Assembly: GCA_013002225.1 (NCBI GenBank)
Contig: JABDKL010000115.1
Coordinates: 1 to 64,000, forward strand
Direction of reading: 5' to 3'
Source: Winogradskyella sp.
GTDB lineage: Bacteria; Bacteroidota; Bacteroidia; Flavobacteriales; Flavobacteriaceae
DNA length: 64,000 nt
Shown: positions 8,541-17,981 of the stretch, piece after piece
Numbering within the stretch: the stretch's first letter is position 1
How the letters are laid out: every line of letters starts with the position of its first letter
Position numbers and translations under genes: made by a program
The notes under the pieces: model-generated
Seen by the model: the letters and a program-made list of their open reading frames with translations, nothing else
Database searches by the model: none
Told to the model about the DNA's origin: nothing

Positions 8541-9218
8541 ATGAAAAAACCAATTCCTTATCTATTAGTAGCTATTTGTATAGTATTTGTTACAAATAGC
8601 TACGCACAACATCGAAGATATGCTATCAAAAATGGCGTTGGTATATTTGGAGGAATCACACAATTTAATATTAATACAGATAATTTTGATACAAAAGCCA
8701 GCACAGGCTACATTGGTGGTTTAACAGCTACAGTAGATATTCCTCACAAATGGTATAACGTAAGTTACAACATACAGTTATCTGAAAATAATATCGATAT
8801 AAATGCTGAAGATTCTTCAACGTCAAATAAAGAATATGTAGATTACAAAATGCTTACAGCGCAAGTTGCCCTACTTTTTCATATAAAACTTATTAGTAAT
8901 ATCGTAACTTTTGATGTTGGACCTATGCTTCAGTATAATGGAGAATTAGAATTGAAAGACGATTCTAAAGAAGGTCTTTTTATTTCAGGATACGACAATT
9001 TATTTACCGAAGATATTTCCGATATTTCAAAATTTAATGCCAATGGGGTAGTGGGCATAACCACAGGGTATGGCAATTTTAAATTAAGAGCACAATACAT
9101 CTATGGCTTTACTAATATCTTGGAAAAACTGAACGATAAAGAGCTTAGTTCAAGTACACCCCAAAAGTTTAAAGGCAACCAGTCTCTTCTTGCTTTTACT
9201 GCGATTATTACGTTTTAA
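8541..9218 (+). CDS. Outer-membrane beta-barrel protein
   Basis: A 225-residue protein with a signal peptide ending in SYAQ (about residues 20-23), then alternating polar/apolar strands: GVGIFGGITQFNI, GYIGGLTATVDI, WYNVSYNIQLS and others. The last residues are AFTAIITF with the terminal Phe that marks barrels inserted by the BAM complex. It resembles the small PorT-like/OmpA-like barrel families (PF13568/PF13505) common in Bacteroidota. Its cargo or partner is unknown. It is a single gene with its own -7 box. Confidence 0.8.
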   Translation: MKKPIPYLLVAICIVFVTNSYAQHRRYAIKNGVGIFGGITQFNINTDNFDTKASTGYIGGLTATVDIPHKWYNVSYNIQLSENNIDINAEDSSTSNKEYVDYKMLTAQVALLFHIKLISNIVTFDVGPMLQYNGELELKDDSKEGLFISGYDNLFTEDISDISKFNANGVVGITTGYGNFKLRAQYIYGFTNILEKLNDKELSSSTPQKFKGNQSLLAFTAIITF

Positions 9219-9231
9219 AGCGTAATTTCTT
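9207..9231 (+). terminator. Weak candidate terminator after the barrel gene
   Basis: ATTACG and CGTAAT form a 6-bp stem that spans the stop codon and is followed by a T-rich stretch interrupted by one C. It is weak and may not be functional. Confidence 0.35.
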
Positions 9232-9266
9232 TTTACTACAAAATTGTTATGGCTAGGCAGGACTAA

Positions 9267-10781
9267 TTAGATGTTCTTAATTAATGTTTCGATACGTTTA
9301 ACAGTTTCAGTCTTCCCGATCATAAACATGATATCAAATACATCAGGACCTTGCAAAGCGCCAACCAGAGCCAGTCGTAATGGCATCATAACCTTGCCAA
9401 AGCCTATGTCATTGGATGTTATCCAGCCCTTAATATCTTTTTGAAGATTATGTGCGGTAAAATCATTGGTTTTAGTTACAATATCACTAATTTTTTTAAG
9501 AATTTCTGGTGTTCCTTCCTTTAATGCTTTTTTAGAGGCTTTCTCATCAAAGGCCTCAGGAGCTTTGAAGAAAAAGTGACTCAATTCCCAAAAATCACTA
9601 ACAAATGTGGCACGTTCTTTTATAAGACCAACAACCAGGGCAATGTAGTTTATATCGATCTCAGAAAGTTCAGTTTGTTTAGCTTTAAACTGTTCGGCCA
9701 AATCTAAATCGAGTTGTTCCTGCATGTAATGATGATTAAACCATTTAGTCTTTTCCGGATCAAAACGAGCGCCAGCCTTATTAACACGTTTTAGATCAAA
9801 ATCATTGACCAGTTCTGCTAAAGTAAAAATCTCTTGTTCTGTACCGGGATTCCAACCCAAGAACGCTAAAAAGTTAACCACAGCTTCAGGAAAATAGCCC
9901 TCTTCTCTGTAACCATTAGAAACCGAACCGCCTGGTGCGGTATATTCTAGAGGAAATACCGGGAACCCCATTTTATCACCGTCACGTTTACTCAATTTAC
10001 CCTTCCCTGTTGGTTTTAAGATCAATGGGAGATGTGCAAATTCGGGCGCTTCCCAACCAAAGGCATCGTATAGCAATTGATGTAATGCTAATGAAGGTAA
10101 CCATTCTTCACCTCTAATGACGTGTGTAATTTGCATTAAATGATCATCTACAATATTGGCTAGGTGATAAGTGGGCATGCCATCACTTTTAAATAATATT
10201 TTATCGTCTAAGACATTTGTGTCAATAGAGATATCACCTCTTATAATATCCTTTAAGTGTAAAGTTTCGTCTTGTGGTGACTTAAATCGTACAACATAGT
10301 CTTCTCCAGATTCAATTTTATCGTTAGTTTCTTCGTCACTAAGCACCAATGAGTTGACCAAGCGGCCTTTTTGCCTGTTATGCCAGTTGTAGATAAATGT
10401 TTTTCCTTCTGCCTCATGAGATTTTCGGTGGGCATCGAGTTGCTCTGAGGTGTCAAATGCATAATAGGCCTTGCCTTCTGTGATCAATTTATCTGCATAT
10501 TGTTTGTACAGATGCTTTCGCTCACTTTGTCTGTATGGCCCAAATTTTTCGTTCTTATTAGGGCCTTCATCAAACGGAATGCCACACCAATTTAATGCGT
10601 TTACAATATAATCTTCAGCACCTTCAACATATCGATTCTGATCTGTGTCTTCGATTCTTAGTACAAAGTCACCACCGTGCTTTTTTGCGAATAAATAGTT
10701 AAATAGAGCGGTTCTTACACCTCCAATATGTAATGGACCAGTTGGACTTGGCGCAAAGCGCACACGTACGTTTTTAGACAT
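9267..10781 (-). CDS. gltX: Glutamyl-tRNA synthetase
   Basis: A 504-residue class I synthetase. The HIGH-type motif is in PSPTGPLHIGG (residues 11-21) and the KMSKS-type motif is KLSKRDG at 262-268. The length and the helical C-terminal anticodon-binding part fit bacterial GluRS. It attaches glutamate to tRNA-Glu. Because a separate GlnRS is present in this window, the enzyme is probably of the discriminating type. It is a single gene on the minus strand, with a -7 box about 50 bases upstream. Confidence 0.96.
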   Translation of the reverse strand: MSKNVRVRFAPSPTGPLHIGGVRTALFNYLFAKKHGGDFVLRIEDTDQNRYVEGAEDYIVNALNWCGIPFDEGPNKNEKFGPYRQSERKHLYKQYADKLITEGKAYYAFDTSEQLDAHRKSHEAEGKTFIYNWHNRQKGRLVNSLVLSDEETNDKIESGEDYVVRFKSPQDETLHLKDIIRGDISIDTNVLDDKILFKSDGMPTYHLANIVDDHLMQITHVIRGEEWLPSLALHQLLYDAFGWEAPEFAHLPLILKPTGKGKLSKRDGDKMGFPVFPLEYTAPGGSVSNGYREEGYFPEAVVNFLAFLGWNPGTEQEIFTLAELVNDFDLKRVNKAGARFDPEKTKWFNHHYMQEQLDLDLAEQFKAKQTELSEIDINYIALVVGLIKERATFVSDFWELSHFFFKAPEAFDEKASKKALKEGTPEILKKISDIVTKTNDFTAHNLQKDIKGWITSNDIGFGKVMMPLRLALVGALQGPDVFDIMFMIGKTETVKRIETLIKNI

Positions 10782-10833
10782 AGTTATAAACTCAAAAATT
10801 AGGATTCTAAACTTTTTTTCAGAATCTAAGTTG

Positions 10834-10841
10834 CAAAGATA
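10834..10841 (-). promoter_or_regulatory. -7 box of gltX
   Basis: TATCTTTG on the minus strand matches TAnnTTTG and lies 52 bases upstream of the gltX ATG. Confidence 0.5.
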
Positions 10842-10891
10842 AAATTATAGGTTTGAAGTTTAAAGAAGCTGGTACGAAGTTTTTAATAATA

Positions 10892-11941
10892 TTAATTGTA
10901 CTTTAAAATCATGGTTTTAGGGATGCGTTTATTCATAATATAAAACCACAATGGTGGGAGCATGGCCAGGACCATTGAGGTCGGATACCCAAACGGCATT
11001 TGTGGACTGTTATCATGGCAACTTAAAACTTGATATTTTTTTGTAGACTTAAAATGATGATCGCTATGTCGGGTTAATTCGTACAATACAATACGACCGA
11101 TAATATGATTAGAATTCCAGGAATGTATTTCTTTAACCCGCTCATAGCGACCCGCTTTTGTTTTTAAGCGCATTAATCCGTAGTGCTCTATGTAATTAAC
11201 AGTTTCAAGTAAAATGAATCCTGAAACACCAGATGCGACCGCTACGATTAACCCTAATTTTCCAAACAATAATACTATTACAATCAAGTAGATCGTTTGA
11301 AAAAGTACATACCACAGCATGTCATTTTTAACAGCAAAAAAAGACGCCTTATTTGATTTGAGTAGTTTGTTCTGAATTTTCCATGCATTTATATATTGTC
11401 TAAACGTAGATGTAAGCCAAAAAGAATAAACACTTTGATTATATCTGGCTGTTGCAGGATCTTCAGGAGTTGCTGCATGCTGATGATGCCCAAAATTATG
11501 CTCTATATAAAAATGCATATAAAAAGATGGCAGTAACAAAAATTTTCCAAGAAAACGTTCTGCGCTGTTTTGTCTGTGTCCTAGCTCATGAGCTACATTT
11601 ATTCCGTTCACACCCAATAAAATACCTAGTGAAAGGATAATACCTATTATTTCATATGGTTCTAAAACACTTTGTGTTACCTGGTACAAACCGTAAAACA
11701 CTAAACTAAATACTATGGGCAAATTAAGATATAGTAACCAGTCAAAAAGTTTTAATTTTAGTTTGTGTGCTGCTTCTTCCGATTTTAAATTATAGGAATC
11801 TAATGGAAATATAAGCTCTAAAATTGGTATTAAAACAAAAGCAAATACAGGTGTAGCCCATGCCCAATACCCTTTAACGTAAATACTCAAGAAGGTAAAT
11901 ACAGGAATAGAATAAGCCGCTAAATACTTTAAGTCTTTCAC
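10892..11941 (-). CDS. alkB: AlkB-type alkane 1-monooxygenase (membrane di-iron hydroxylase)
   Basis: A 349-residue integral membrane protein of the fatty acid desaturase/alkane hydroxylase superfamily. All histidine clusters are present: HELGH (118-122), EHNFGHHQH (147-155), NYIEHYG (249-255) and RHSDHH (291-296). The NYIEHYG element separates AlkB-type hydroxylases from ordinary desaturases. The enzyme would hydroxylate terminal methyl groups of medium or long alkanes, or a related lipid, using electrons from rubredoxin. There is no rubredoxin or rubredoxin reductase gene beside it. Xylene monooxygenase-like activity cannot be excluded, so the substrate is uncertain. Confidence 0.85.
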   Translation of the reverse strand: MKDLKYLAAYSIPVFTFLSIYVKGYWAWATPVFAFVLIPILELIFPLDSYNLKSEEAAHKLKLKLFDWLLYLNLPIVFSLVFYGLYQVTQSVLEPYEIIGIILSLGILLGVNGINVAHELGHRQNSAERFLGKFLLLPSFYMHFYIEHNFGHHQHAATPEDPATARYNQSVYSFWLTSTFRQYINAWKIQNKLLKSNKASFFAVKNDMLWYVLFQTIYLIVIVLLFGKLGLIVAVASGVSGFILLETVNYIEHYGLMRLKTKAGRYERVKEIHSWNSNHIIGRIVLYELTRHSDHHFKSTKKYQVLSCHDNSPQMPFGYPTSMVLAMLPPLWFYIMNKRIPKTMILKYN

Positions 11942-12033
11942 AAAAATTTTCCTTTTTATACTATGAAAAATGAACCTTTTATGAATTCAAAATTCATTTA
12001 ACACTAAATTCTTCTAAATTAACAGAATCTTAC

Positions 12034-12041
12034 CAAACTTA
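12034..12041 (-). promoter_or_regulatory. Candidate -7 box for alkB
   Basis: TAAGTTTG on the minus strand matches TAnnTTTG, 92 bases before the alkB ATG. The distance is long and no -33 element was seen. Confidence 0.3.
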
Positions 12042-12090
12042 AAGAAAAGCTATTAAAATAAAATTGTAGATTAGACTGTTGTAATACAAT

Positions 12091-15000
12091 ATGAGCAATT
12101 TTGAAGCCATAAAGCACAAGTTACGAGCGTTTATTAAGAGATTTTACATTAATGAACTCTTAAAAGGCGCAATATTATTTTTTGCGATAGGATTACTTTA
12201 TTTTATCGTCACTTTGTTTATCGAGTATGTTCTATGGCTTAATACGACAGCAAGAACAATATTATTCTGGGTGTTCATTACTGTTGAGGTTGGGTTGTTT
12301 ATTAAATTTATAGCAATACCTCTTTTGCATTTATTTAGACTCAGAAAAGGAATTGATTACGTAACAGCTTCCAGACTCATCGGAAATCATTTTCAAGAAG
12401 TAAACGATAAACTTTTAAATGTACTTCAACTCAGTAGAGATCAACAAATTAGTAGAGCTCAATCTGATTTGTTATTGGCCAGTATTGAGCAGAAATCTAA
12501 AGAATTGAAACCTGTTCCATTTAAAGCAGCCATTAACTTTAAATCAAATATCAGATATTTAAAATATGCTGCAATACCAGTTGCAATTTTACTTTTGTCA
12601 CTTTTAATGGGAGAACTACATTGGTTTAGTGATAGTTATAAGCGTGTTGTTAATTATAAAACAGCATATGAACCTCCTGCACCGTTCCAATTTTTTGTTA
12701 TTAATGAATCGCTTAAGGCCATTGAAAGCAAAGACTTTAAACTCAGGGTTTCTACCGTCGGTAACGTAATACCAGAGAATGCTAAAATCCAATTTAATGG
12801 TCAGTCCTATTTTTTACAACAACTAGCTCCGGGACAATTTCAGTACACCTTTAATATGCCAAAAGAAGCAATAGAATTTAATCTAATAGCAAATGAGGTG
12901 ACCTCAAAGCCCTATCTTCTAGATGTGATTAAAACACCAAGTCTTATTAATTTTGAGATGGTTTTAGATTACCCTTCACATACAAAAAAGAAAGATGAGG
13001 TTTTAAAAAGCACAGGATCGGCTGTCATCCCAGAAGGCACAAAGGTGACCTGGACCGTAAGCACTAAATCTACAACGGATGTAAATATTTATGCAGAAGA
13101 CACATTAAAATTTAATAGGAATAAAGATGGGCGATTTACGGTGCATAAACGTCTTTTTAAAAATTACAGCTACAGTATTTCGACCAGCAACGCTAATCTA
13201 AGGGATTATGAGAATTTAGCTTATAGTATTAGTACAATGAAAGATTTAAGTCCAGAACTTATTGTAAAAATGAAAAAAGATTCGCTAGATGAGCAAAGTC
13301 TTTATTTCTATGGTCAGGCGACTGACGATTATGGGCTTAGCAAACTGCAAATCGTTTATTTTCCAGCAGGTGACGAATCTGATAAATCAATTAAACAGTT
13401 GCCTGTTTCTACCTCTAACTTTAGTGAGTTTGTAAGTGCATTTCCTGATCAACTCAATTTAAAAGAAGGTGTAAGCTATCAATTGTATTTCGAAGTTTTT
13501 GACAATGATGTTATCCATAATTATAAAGCCACCAAGAGTACTGTATTCAATTATAGAAAACGCACAAAAGCGGAGGAAGAGCAGAAGCAATTAAACGAGC
13601 AGAGTGAAACCATACAAAATATGAGTAACACCTTTGAGAAATTACAGAATCAAGACAAAAAGTTAGAGGAATTATCAAAAACTCAAAAAGAAAAGGAAGC
13701 CCTTAATTTTAATGATAAAAAGAAGTTTGAAGATTTTTTAAAGCGTCAAAAAAATCAAGAACAGCTGATGAAAAATTTTAACAAGAAACTTCAGGATAAT
13801 TTAGAGCAATTTCAACTTGAGAAAAAGGAAGAAGATCAGTTTAAAGAAGATCTAAAACAGCGATTAAAGGAAAATGAGGAACAATTAAAGAAAGACGAAA
13901 AATTATTAGAAGAATTAGAGCAACTGAAAGACAAAATAAATAAGGAAGAATTTACTCAAAAGTTAGAAGAATTAGCCAAACAGAACAAAAATAAGAAGCG
14001 AAGCATGAAGCAGCTTCTGGAATTAACCAAGCGCTTCTATGTAATGAAAAAGACTGAAAAAATTTCAAACCAATTAGAAAAGTTAGCTGAAGAGCAGGAA
14101 CAGCAGGCAAATGATTCTGAAAACAACACTAAAAAAGAGCAAGAAGCGTTAAATGAAAAATTTAAAGAACTGCAAAAAGATCTTGATGAATTAAAGCGAG
14201 AAGATCGGCAACTTCAAAAACCAACAAATATTGCAAGGGATGAGTTTTTGGAAGATGAAATTCAGTTCGATCAGAATGAGGCAAAGGATGCTTTAGAAAA
14301 GCAGGAAAATAATGAGTTGGGGCAAAATGAGGAAAAAGCTACTGAGCAGGGTCAAAAAGCTAGGAAAAAACAAAAGGAAGCATCAAAGAAAATGAAAAAG
14401 ATGGGTGAGATGCTTATGCAAAATGCTGGAGGAGGTGGTGGAGGCGACCAAACCGCAGAGGACATTGATACCTTGCGCCAAATATTAGAGAACTTACTTT
14501 TATATTCATTTGATCAGGAAAATTTAATGAACACGTTTCAAACTATTGATATTAATAATAACAAGTATGGGAAATATATCATCGAGCAGAGCAATTTAAA
14601 GGAGCACTTTGAACATATAGACGATAGTTTATTTGCTTTATCATTACGACAACCTAAGATATCAGAAAAAGTCAATTCACAAATTACAGATGTGTATTTT
14701 AATATAGACAAAACACTTGGGCAATTAACAGAGAACAGATTATATCAGGGTGTTGCATCCCAGCAATATGCAATTACGGCCAGTAATGAGTTGGCGAGTT
14801 TTTTAAGTGATGTATTGGATAATATGGAAATGTCTATGAATCCTTCTCCTGGATCTGGTAAAGGCGGTGAGCAATTACAAGATATAATTATGTCTCAGGA
14901 GGAGCTTAATAAAATGATGGAAGAAGGGCTGAAAAAACAGGAGAAAGGAGAGAAAGGTAAAGGTGAGAAAGAAGGTAAAGGAGAAAAGCCTGGCGAAAAA

Positions 15001-15624
15001 GGTAAGGATGGTAAACAAGGTGAAGGGGAAAAGCCTGGTAAAGAGGGGCAGTCTGGTAATCAGGGAAAGGGCAGTAGAAACGGAAATGAAGGTAAACAAG
15101 ACGATAACGGTGGTAAAAATGGGGAAAATCAAGGCAAAGGTAATACGGGTGGAGAAGGTAAAAATGGTGATGGCAAATCTAAAGCGGGTTATGGTGAAGG
15201 TGGGACCGAAGAGCAAAATGCCCAATTATTCAAGATTTATCAACAACAGCAGTTATTGAGGCAGGCCTTGCAAGATAAATTTTCAAAGGAGAATACTATA
15301 CAGTCGGCAGGTGAGCTCATTAAACAAATGGAGGACATAGAATTGGATTTGTTAAATTCTGGATTCACGAATCAAACCTTACAAAAAATGATGGATTTGC
15401 AGCATCAGCTTTTAAAATTAGAGAATGCCACATTTATGCAAGGTCAGGATACCAAACGCAAATCTCAAACCAACACTAAAGTGTTCAATTCGAGTCATAA
15501 ATCTCAAATTTCCGTTGCGAAACAATATTTTAATACTACCGAAATCTTAAATCGTCAAGCCTTACCTTTGCAAAACCGTTTTAAGAAAAAAATTCAATCG
15601 TATTTTAAAAATAACAATGATTAG
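12091..15624 (+). CDS. Very large DUF4175-family membrane protein with coiled coil
   Basis: A 1177-residue protein typical of the Bacteroidota DUF4175 family. Two membrane segments lie near residues 20-75 and a third near 155-172. Then comes an extracytoplasmic region with beta-sandwich-like stretches to about 490, a highly charged Glu/Lys/Gln coiled coil (about 495-790) and a Gly-rich patch at about 780. A helical part and a Gly/Lys/Glu low-complexity stretch (about 950-1040) follow, then a final helical segment. The function is unknown; the build suggests an envelope-spanning structural or scaffold protein. Its stop overlaps the ybeY start by 8 bases, so the two are translationally coupled. 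Confidence 0.82.
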   Translation: MSNFEAIKHKLRAFIKRFYINELLKGAILFFAIGLLYFIVTLFIEYVLWLNTTARTILFWVFITVEVGLFIKFIAIPLLHLFRLRKGIDYVTASRLIGNHFQEVNDKLLNVLQLSRDQQISRAQSDLLLASIEQKSKELKPVPFKAAINFKSNIRYLKYAAIPVAILLLSLLMGELHWFSDSYKRVVNYKTAYEPPAPFQFFVINESLKAIESKDFKLRVSTVGNVIPENAKIQFNGQSYFLQQLAPGQFQYTFNMPKEAIEFNLIANEVTSKPYLLDVIKTPSLINFEMVLDYPSHTKKKDEVLKSTGSAVIPEGTKVTWTVSTKSTTDVNIYAEDTLKFNRNKDGRFTVHKRLFKNYSYSISTSNANLRDYENLAYSISTMKDLSPELIVKMKKDSLDEQSLYFYGQATDDYGLSKLQIVYFPAGDESDKSIKQLPVSTSNFSEFVSAFPDQLNLKEGVSYQLYFEVFDNDVIHNYKATKSTVFNYRKRTKAEEEQKQLNEQSETIQNMSNTFEKLQNQDKKLEELSKTQKEKEALNFNDKKKFEDFLKRQKNQEQLMKNFNKKLQDNLEQFQLEKKEEDQFKEDLKQRLKENEEQLKKDEKLLEELEQLKDKINKEEFTQKLEELAKQNKNKKRSMKQLLELTKRFYVMKKTEKISNQLEKLAEEQEQQANDSENNTKKEQEALNEKFKELQKDLDELKREDRQLQKPTNIARDEFLEDEIQFDQNEAKDALEKQENNELGQNEEKATEQGQKARKKQKEASKKMKKMGEMLMQNAGGGGGGDQTAEDIDTLRQILENLLLYSFDQENLMNTFQTIDINNNKYGKYIIEQSNLKEHFEHIDDSLFALSLRQPKISEKVNSQITDVYFNIDKTLGQLTENRLYQGVASQQYAITASNELASFLSDVLDNMEMSMNPSPGSGKGGEQLQDIIMSQEELNKMMEEGLKKQEKGEKGKGEKEGKGEKPGEKGKDGKQGEGEKPGKEGQSGNQGKGSRNGNEGKQDDNGGKNGENQGKGNTGGEGKNGDGKSKAGYGEGGTEEQNAQLFKIYQQQQLLRQALQDKFSKENTIQSAGELIKQMEDIELDLLNSGFTNQTLQKMMDLQHQLLKLENATFMQGQDTKRKSQTNTKVFNSSHKSQISVAKQYFNTTEILNRQALPLQNRFKKKIQSYFKNNND

Positions 15625-16027
15625 TTTTAATTATGAAACCAATTTTGAATTAGATAATGAAAGGCAATTATCTAATTGGATCACAAATACAATTCTAAAT
15701 GAAAATTGTAAGGAAGGCGAGATAAACTATATCTTCTGTTCAGATGATTATTTGCATCAATTAAATGTTGAATATTTAGATCATGATACGCTTACAGATA
15801 TCATTAGCTTTGATTATTCAGTAGGAAAAGAGCTACATGGAGATATTTATATTTCTGTTGACCGAGTCAGGGAAAATGCTCTGGATTTTAGTACGGACTT
15901 TAACGAAGAATTATCCAGAGTCATTATTCATGGCGTTTTACATTTCTGTGGTTATAAGGATAAGTCTAAAACCGAAGCCACTGAAATGAGAAATAAGGAA
16001 GACCACTACTTAAGTAAGCGTTCGTAA
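15617..16027 (+). CDS. ybeY: Endoribonuclease YbeY (16S rRNA maturation)
   Basis: A 136-residue metal-dependent RNase involved in 16S rRNA 3' end maturation and ribosome quality control. The family core is present: LDHDTLTDIISFDY, then HGDIYIS, then the metal site HGVLHFCGYKDKS. In the usual site, HGxLHxxGYDH, three His bind zinc. Here the first two are present but the third is replaced by Asp (the motif reads GYKD). The start overlaps the preceding gene by 8 bases. Length is slightly short for the family but normal for this lineage. Confidence 0.92.
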   Translation: MISFNYETNFELDNERQLSNWITNTILNENCKEGEINYIFCSDDYLHQLNVEYLDHDTLTDIISFDYSVGKELHGDIYISVDRVRENALDFSTDFNEELSRVIIHGVLHFCGYKDKSKTEATEMRNKEDHYLSKRS

Positions 16028-16044
16028 TTGTCTCAAATTCAATG

Positions 16045-16052
16045 TATCTTTG
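16045..16052 (+). promoter_or_regulatory. -7 box of mnmG
   Basis: TATCTTTG matches TAnnTTTG, 51 bases before the mnmG ATG. A TTG sits 14 bases upstream, which is shorter than usual, so only the -7 box is counted. The parS-like palindrome would lie in the 5' untranslated region. Confidence 0.5.
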
Positions 16053-16073
16053 CCGGCCAAATAAAATTAGAAT

Positions 16074-16089
16074 TGTTCCACGTGGAACA
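16074..16089. other. parS-like centromere site 1
   Basis: TGTTCCACGTGGAACA is a perfect 16-bp palindrome (18 bp with the flanking T and A). It fits the palindromic form of the bacterial parS consensus TGTTnCACGTGnAACA, bound by ParB. It lies 14 bases before mnmG. An almost identical site follows the gene. Confidence 0.72.
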
Positions 16090-16103
16090 AAAAGTATTAA
16101 GTT

Positions 16104-17975
16104 ATGTTTAATGAGGTTTATGATGTTGTTGTAGTTGGTGCTGGTCATGCTGGGAGTGAGGCTGCTGCAGCTGCTGCCAACATGGGTAGTAAAACGTTGT
16201 TAATTACAATGAATCTTCAAAATATCGCTCAAATGTCATGCAACCCGGCTATGGGTGGTATTGCTAAAGGTCAAATTGTAAGAGAGATTGATGCGCTTGG
16301 TGGATATAGCGGGATTGTATCAGACACGTCGGCTATCCAATTTAAAATGTTAAATAAGTCCAAGGGCCCGGCTATGTGGAGTCCACGGGTGCAGTCGGAT
16401 AGAATGCGATTTGCTGAAGATTGGCGGCTTTTGCTGGAGAAAACACCTAATTTGGATTTTTACCAAGAAATGGTTTCTGGCCTAATTGTAGAGAAAGATA
16501 AAGTTGTTGGTGTAAAAACCTCCCTTGGTATTGAGGTTAGGGCTAAGACTGTAGTTCTTACTAATGGGACATTTTTAAATGGACTTATACATATCGGTGA
16601 CAAAAATTTTGGTGGAGGTAGAGCTGGAGAGCGAGCAGCAACGGGGATTACTGAGCAACTTGTTAATCTTGGTTTTACTTCTGGCAGAATGAAGACTGGA
16701 ACCCCTCCGCGTGTAGACGGGAGATCTCTAGATTATTCAAAAATGACTGAACAACCTGGTGACGAGCACCCTGAGAAATTCTCTTATTTAGATATTACTA
16801 AACCACTTAAGCAACAGCGAGCGTGTCATATGACCTATACAAGCGAACAAGTTCATGATTTGCTTCGCGAAGGATTTGACCGTTCACCTATGTTTAATGG
16901 TCGTATCAAAAGTGTTGGGCCTAGATATTGTCCTTCTATTGAAGATAAAATAAATCGTTTTGCTGATAAGGACAGGCATCAATTATTTATTGAGCCAGAA
17001 GGTTGGGATACCTGTGAGGTGTATGTTAATGGGTTTTCTACATCACTTCCTGAAGATGTTCAATTCAAAGCACTTCGTTCTGTTGCTGGATTTGAAAATG
17101 TAAAATTCTTTAGGCCCGGTTATGCTATTGAGTACGATTATTTTCCCCCGACACAATTAAAGCATACTTTAGAAACTAAGTTGGTAGAGGGGTTGTATTT
17201 TGCTGGGCAAATTAACGGCACCACAGGATATGAAGAAGCTGCTTCCCAGGGTCTAATGGCTGGTATAAATGCAAGCTTAAAAGTGCAGGAGAAAGATGTG
17301 TTTACATTACAACGAGACGAAGCGTATATTGGGGTCTTAATCGATGATTTAATAACCAAAGGGACTGAGGAGCCTTACCGAATGTTTACCTCTAGAGCCG
17401 AATATAGAACATTACTTAGGCAGGATAACGCAGATTTTAGGCTAACCCCAAAAGGTTATGAAATAGGTTTAGCGTCTGAAAAAAGACTTAAACGCATGGA
17501 AGAAAAACAATCTAAATCTGAAGCATTCGTTCAGTTTTTTAAAAATACAAGTGTAAAACCAAATGAGGCCAATCCTGTTTTAGAGGCTAAAAATTCTGCA
17601 CCTGTTAAGCAACAGGATAAAATGTTTAAGCTATTTGCGAGACCAAATATTACAACAGAAGATGTTCGGCAATTTGATGCTGTAGAAAACTATATTCAAG
17701 CAAATAATTTGGATTCAGAAATTATTGAGCAAACAGAGATACAGGTAAAGTATGCAGGTTACATTGAAAAGGAAAAGAATAATGCTGATAAACTAAATAG
17801 GTTGGAAAATTTGAAAATACCTGCAGACTTTGATTATCATAAATTAAAATCCATGAGTATGGAGGCAAGACAAAAGCTTTCAGAAATTCAACCTGTTACT
17901 ATATCTCAGGCGTCGAGAATTAGTGGTGTTTCTCCAAATGATATTTCGGTATTATTGGTTTATTTAGGTAGGTAA
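16104..17975 (+). CDS. mnmG: tRNA uridine-5-carboxymethylaminomethyl synthesis enzyme MnmG (GidA)
   Basis: A 623-residue FAD protein that, with MnmE, modifies the wobble uridine of several tRNAs. The FAD-binding motif VVVGAGHAGSEAA is at residues 9-21, followed by MSCNPAMGGIAKGQIVREID, which is invariant in MnmG. The conserved cysteine region with RYCPSIEDK and the late segment TNGTTGYEEAASQGL-like (reads INGTTGYEEAASQGL) are present. C-terminal helices for MnmE/tRNA binding are complete. The gene is bracketed by two parS-like palindromes; in many bacteria gidA lies next to the origin and the parAB genes. Confidence 0.97.
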   Translation: MFNEVYDVVVVGAGHAGSEAAAAAANMGSKTLLITMNLQNIAQMSCNPAMGGIAKGQIVREIDALGGYSGIVSDTSAIQFKMLNKSKGPAMWSPRVQSDRMRFAEDWRLLLEKTPNLDFYQEMVSGLIVEKDKVVGVKTSLGIEVRAKTVVLTNGTFLNGLIHIGDKNFGGGRAGERAATGITEQLVNLGFTSGRMKTGTPPRVDGRSLDYSKMTEQPGDEHPEKFSYLDITKPLKQQRACHMTYTSEQVHDLLREGFDRSPMFNGRIKSVGPRYCPSIEDKINRFADKDRHQLFIEPEGWDTCEVYVNGFSTSLPEDVQFKALRSVAGFENVKFFRPGYAIEYDYFPPTQLKHTLETKLVEGLYFAGQINGTTGYEEAASQGLMAGINASLKVQEKDVFTLQRDEAYIGVLIDDLITKGTEEPYRMFTSRAEYRTLLRQDNADFRLTPKGYEIGLASEKRLKRMEEKQSKSEAFVQFFKNTSVKPNEANPVLEAKNSAPVKQQDKMFKLFARPNITTEDVRQFDAVENYIQANNLDSEIIEQTEIQVKYAGYIEKEKNNADKLNRLENLKIPADFDYHKLKSMSMEARQKLSEIQPVTISQASRISGVSPNDISVLLVYLGR

Positions 17976-17981
17976 ATTATA

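Noticed and set aside
14941..15200. Tandem DNA repeat
   Set aside because: The protein tract is repetitive in composition, but the DNA has no fixed unit length; it is low complexity, not a repeat array.
14875..15225. A 116-codon open frame on the minus strand inside the DUF4175 gene
   Set aside because: It is the antisense of the Gly/Lys-rich tract; composition is repetitive and no motif is seen.
14963..15259. A 98-codon open frame on the + strand in another frame of the DUF4175 gene
   Set aside because: It arises from the low-complexity A/G-rich tract of the real gene and consists mostly of Lys and Val.
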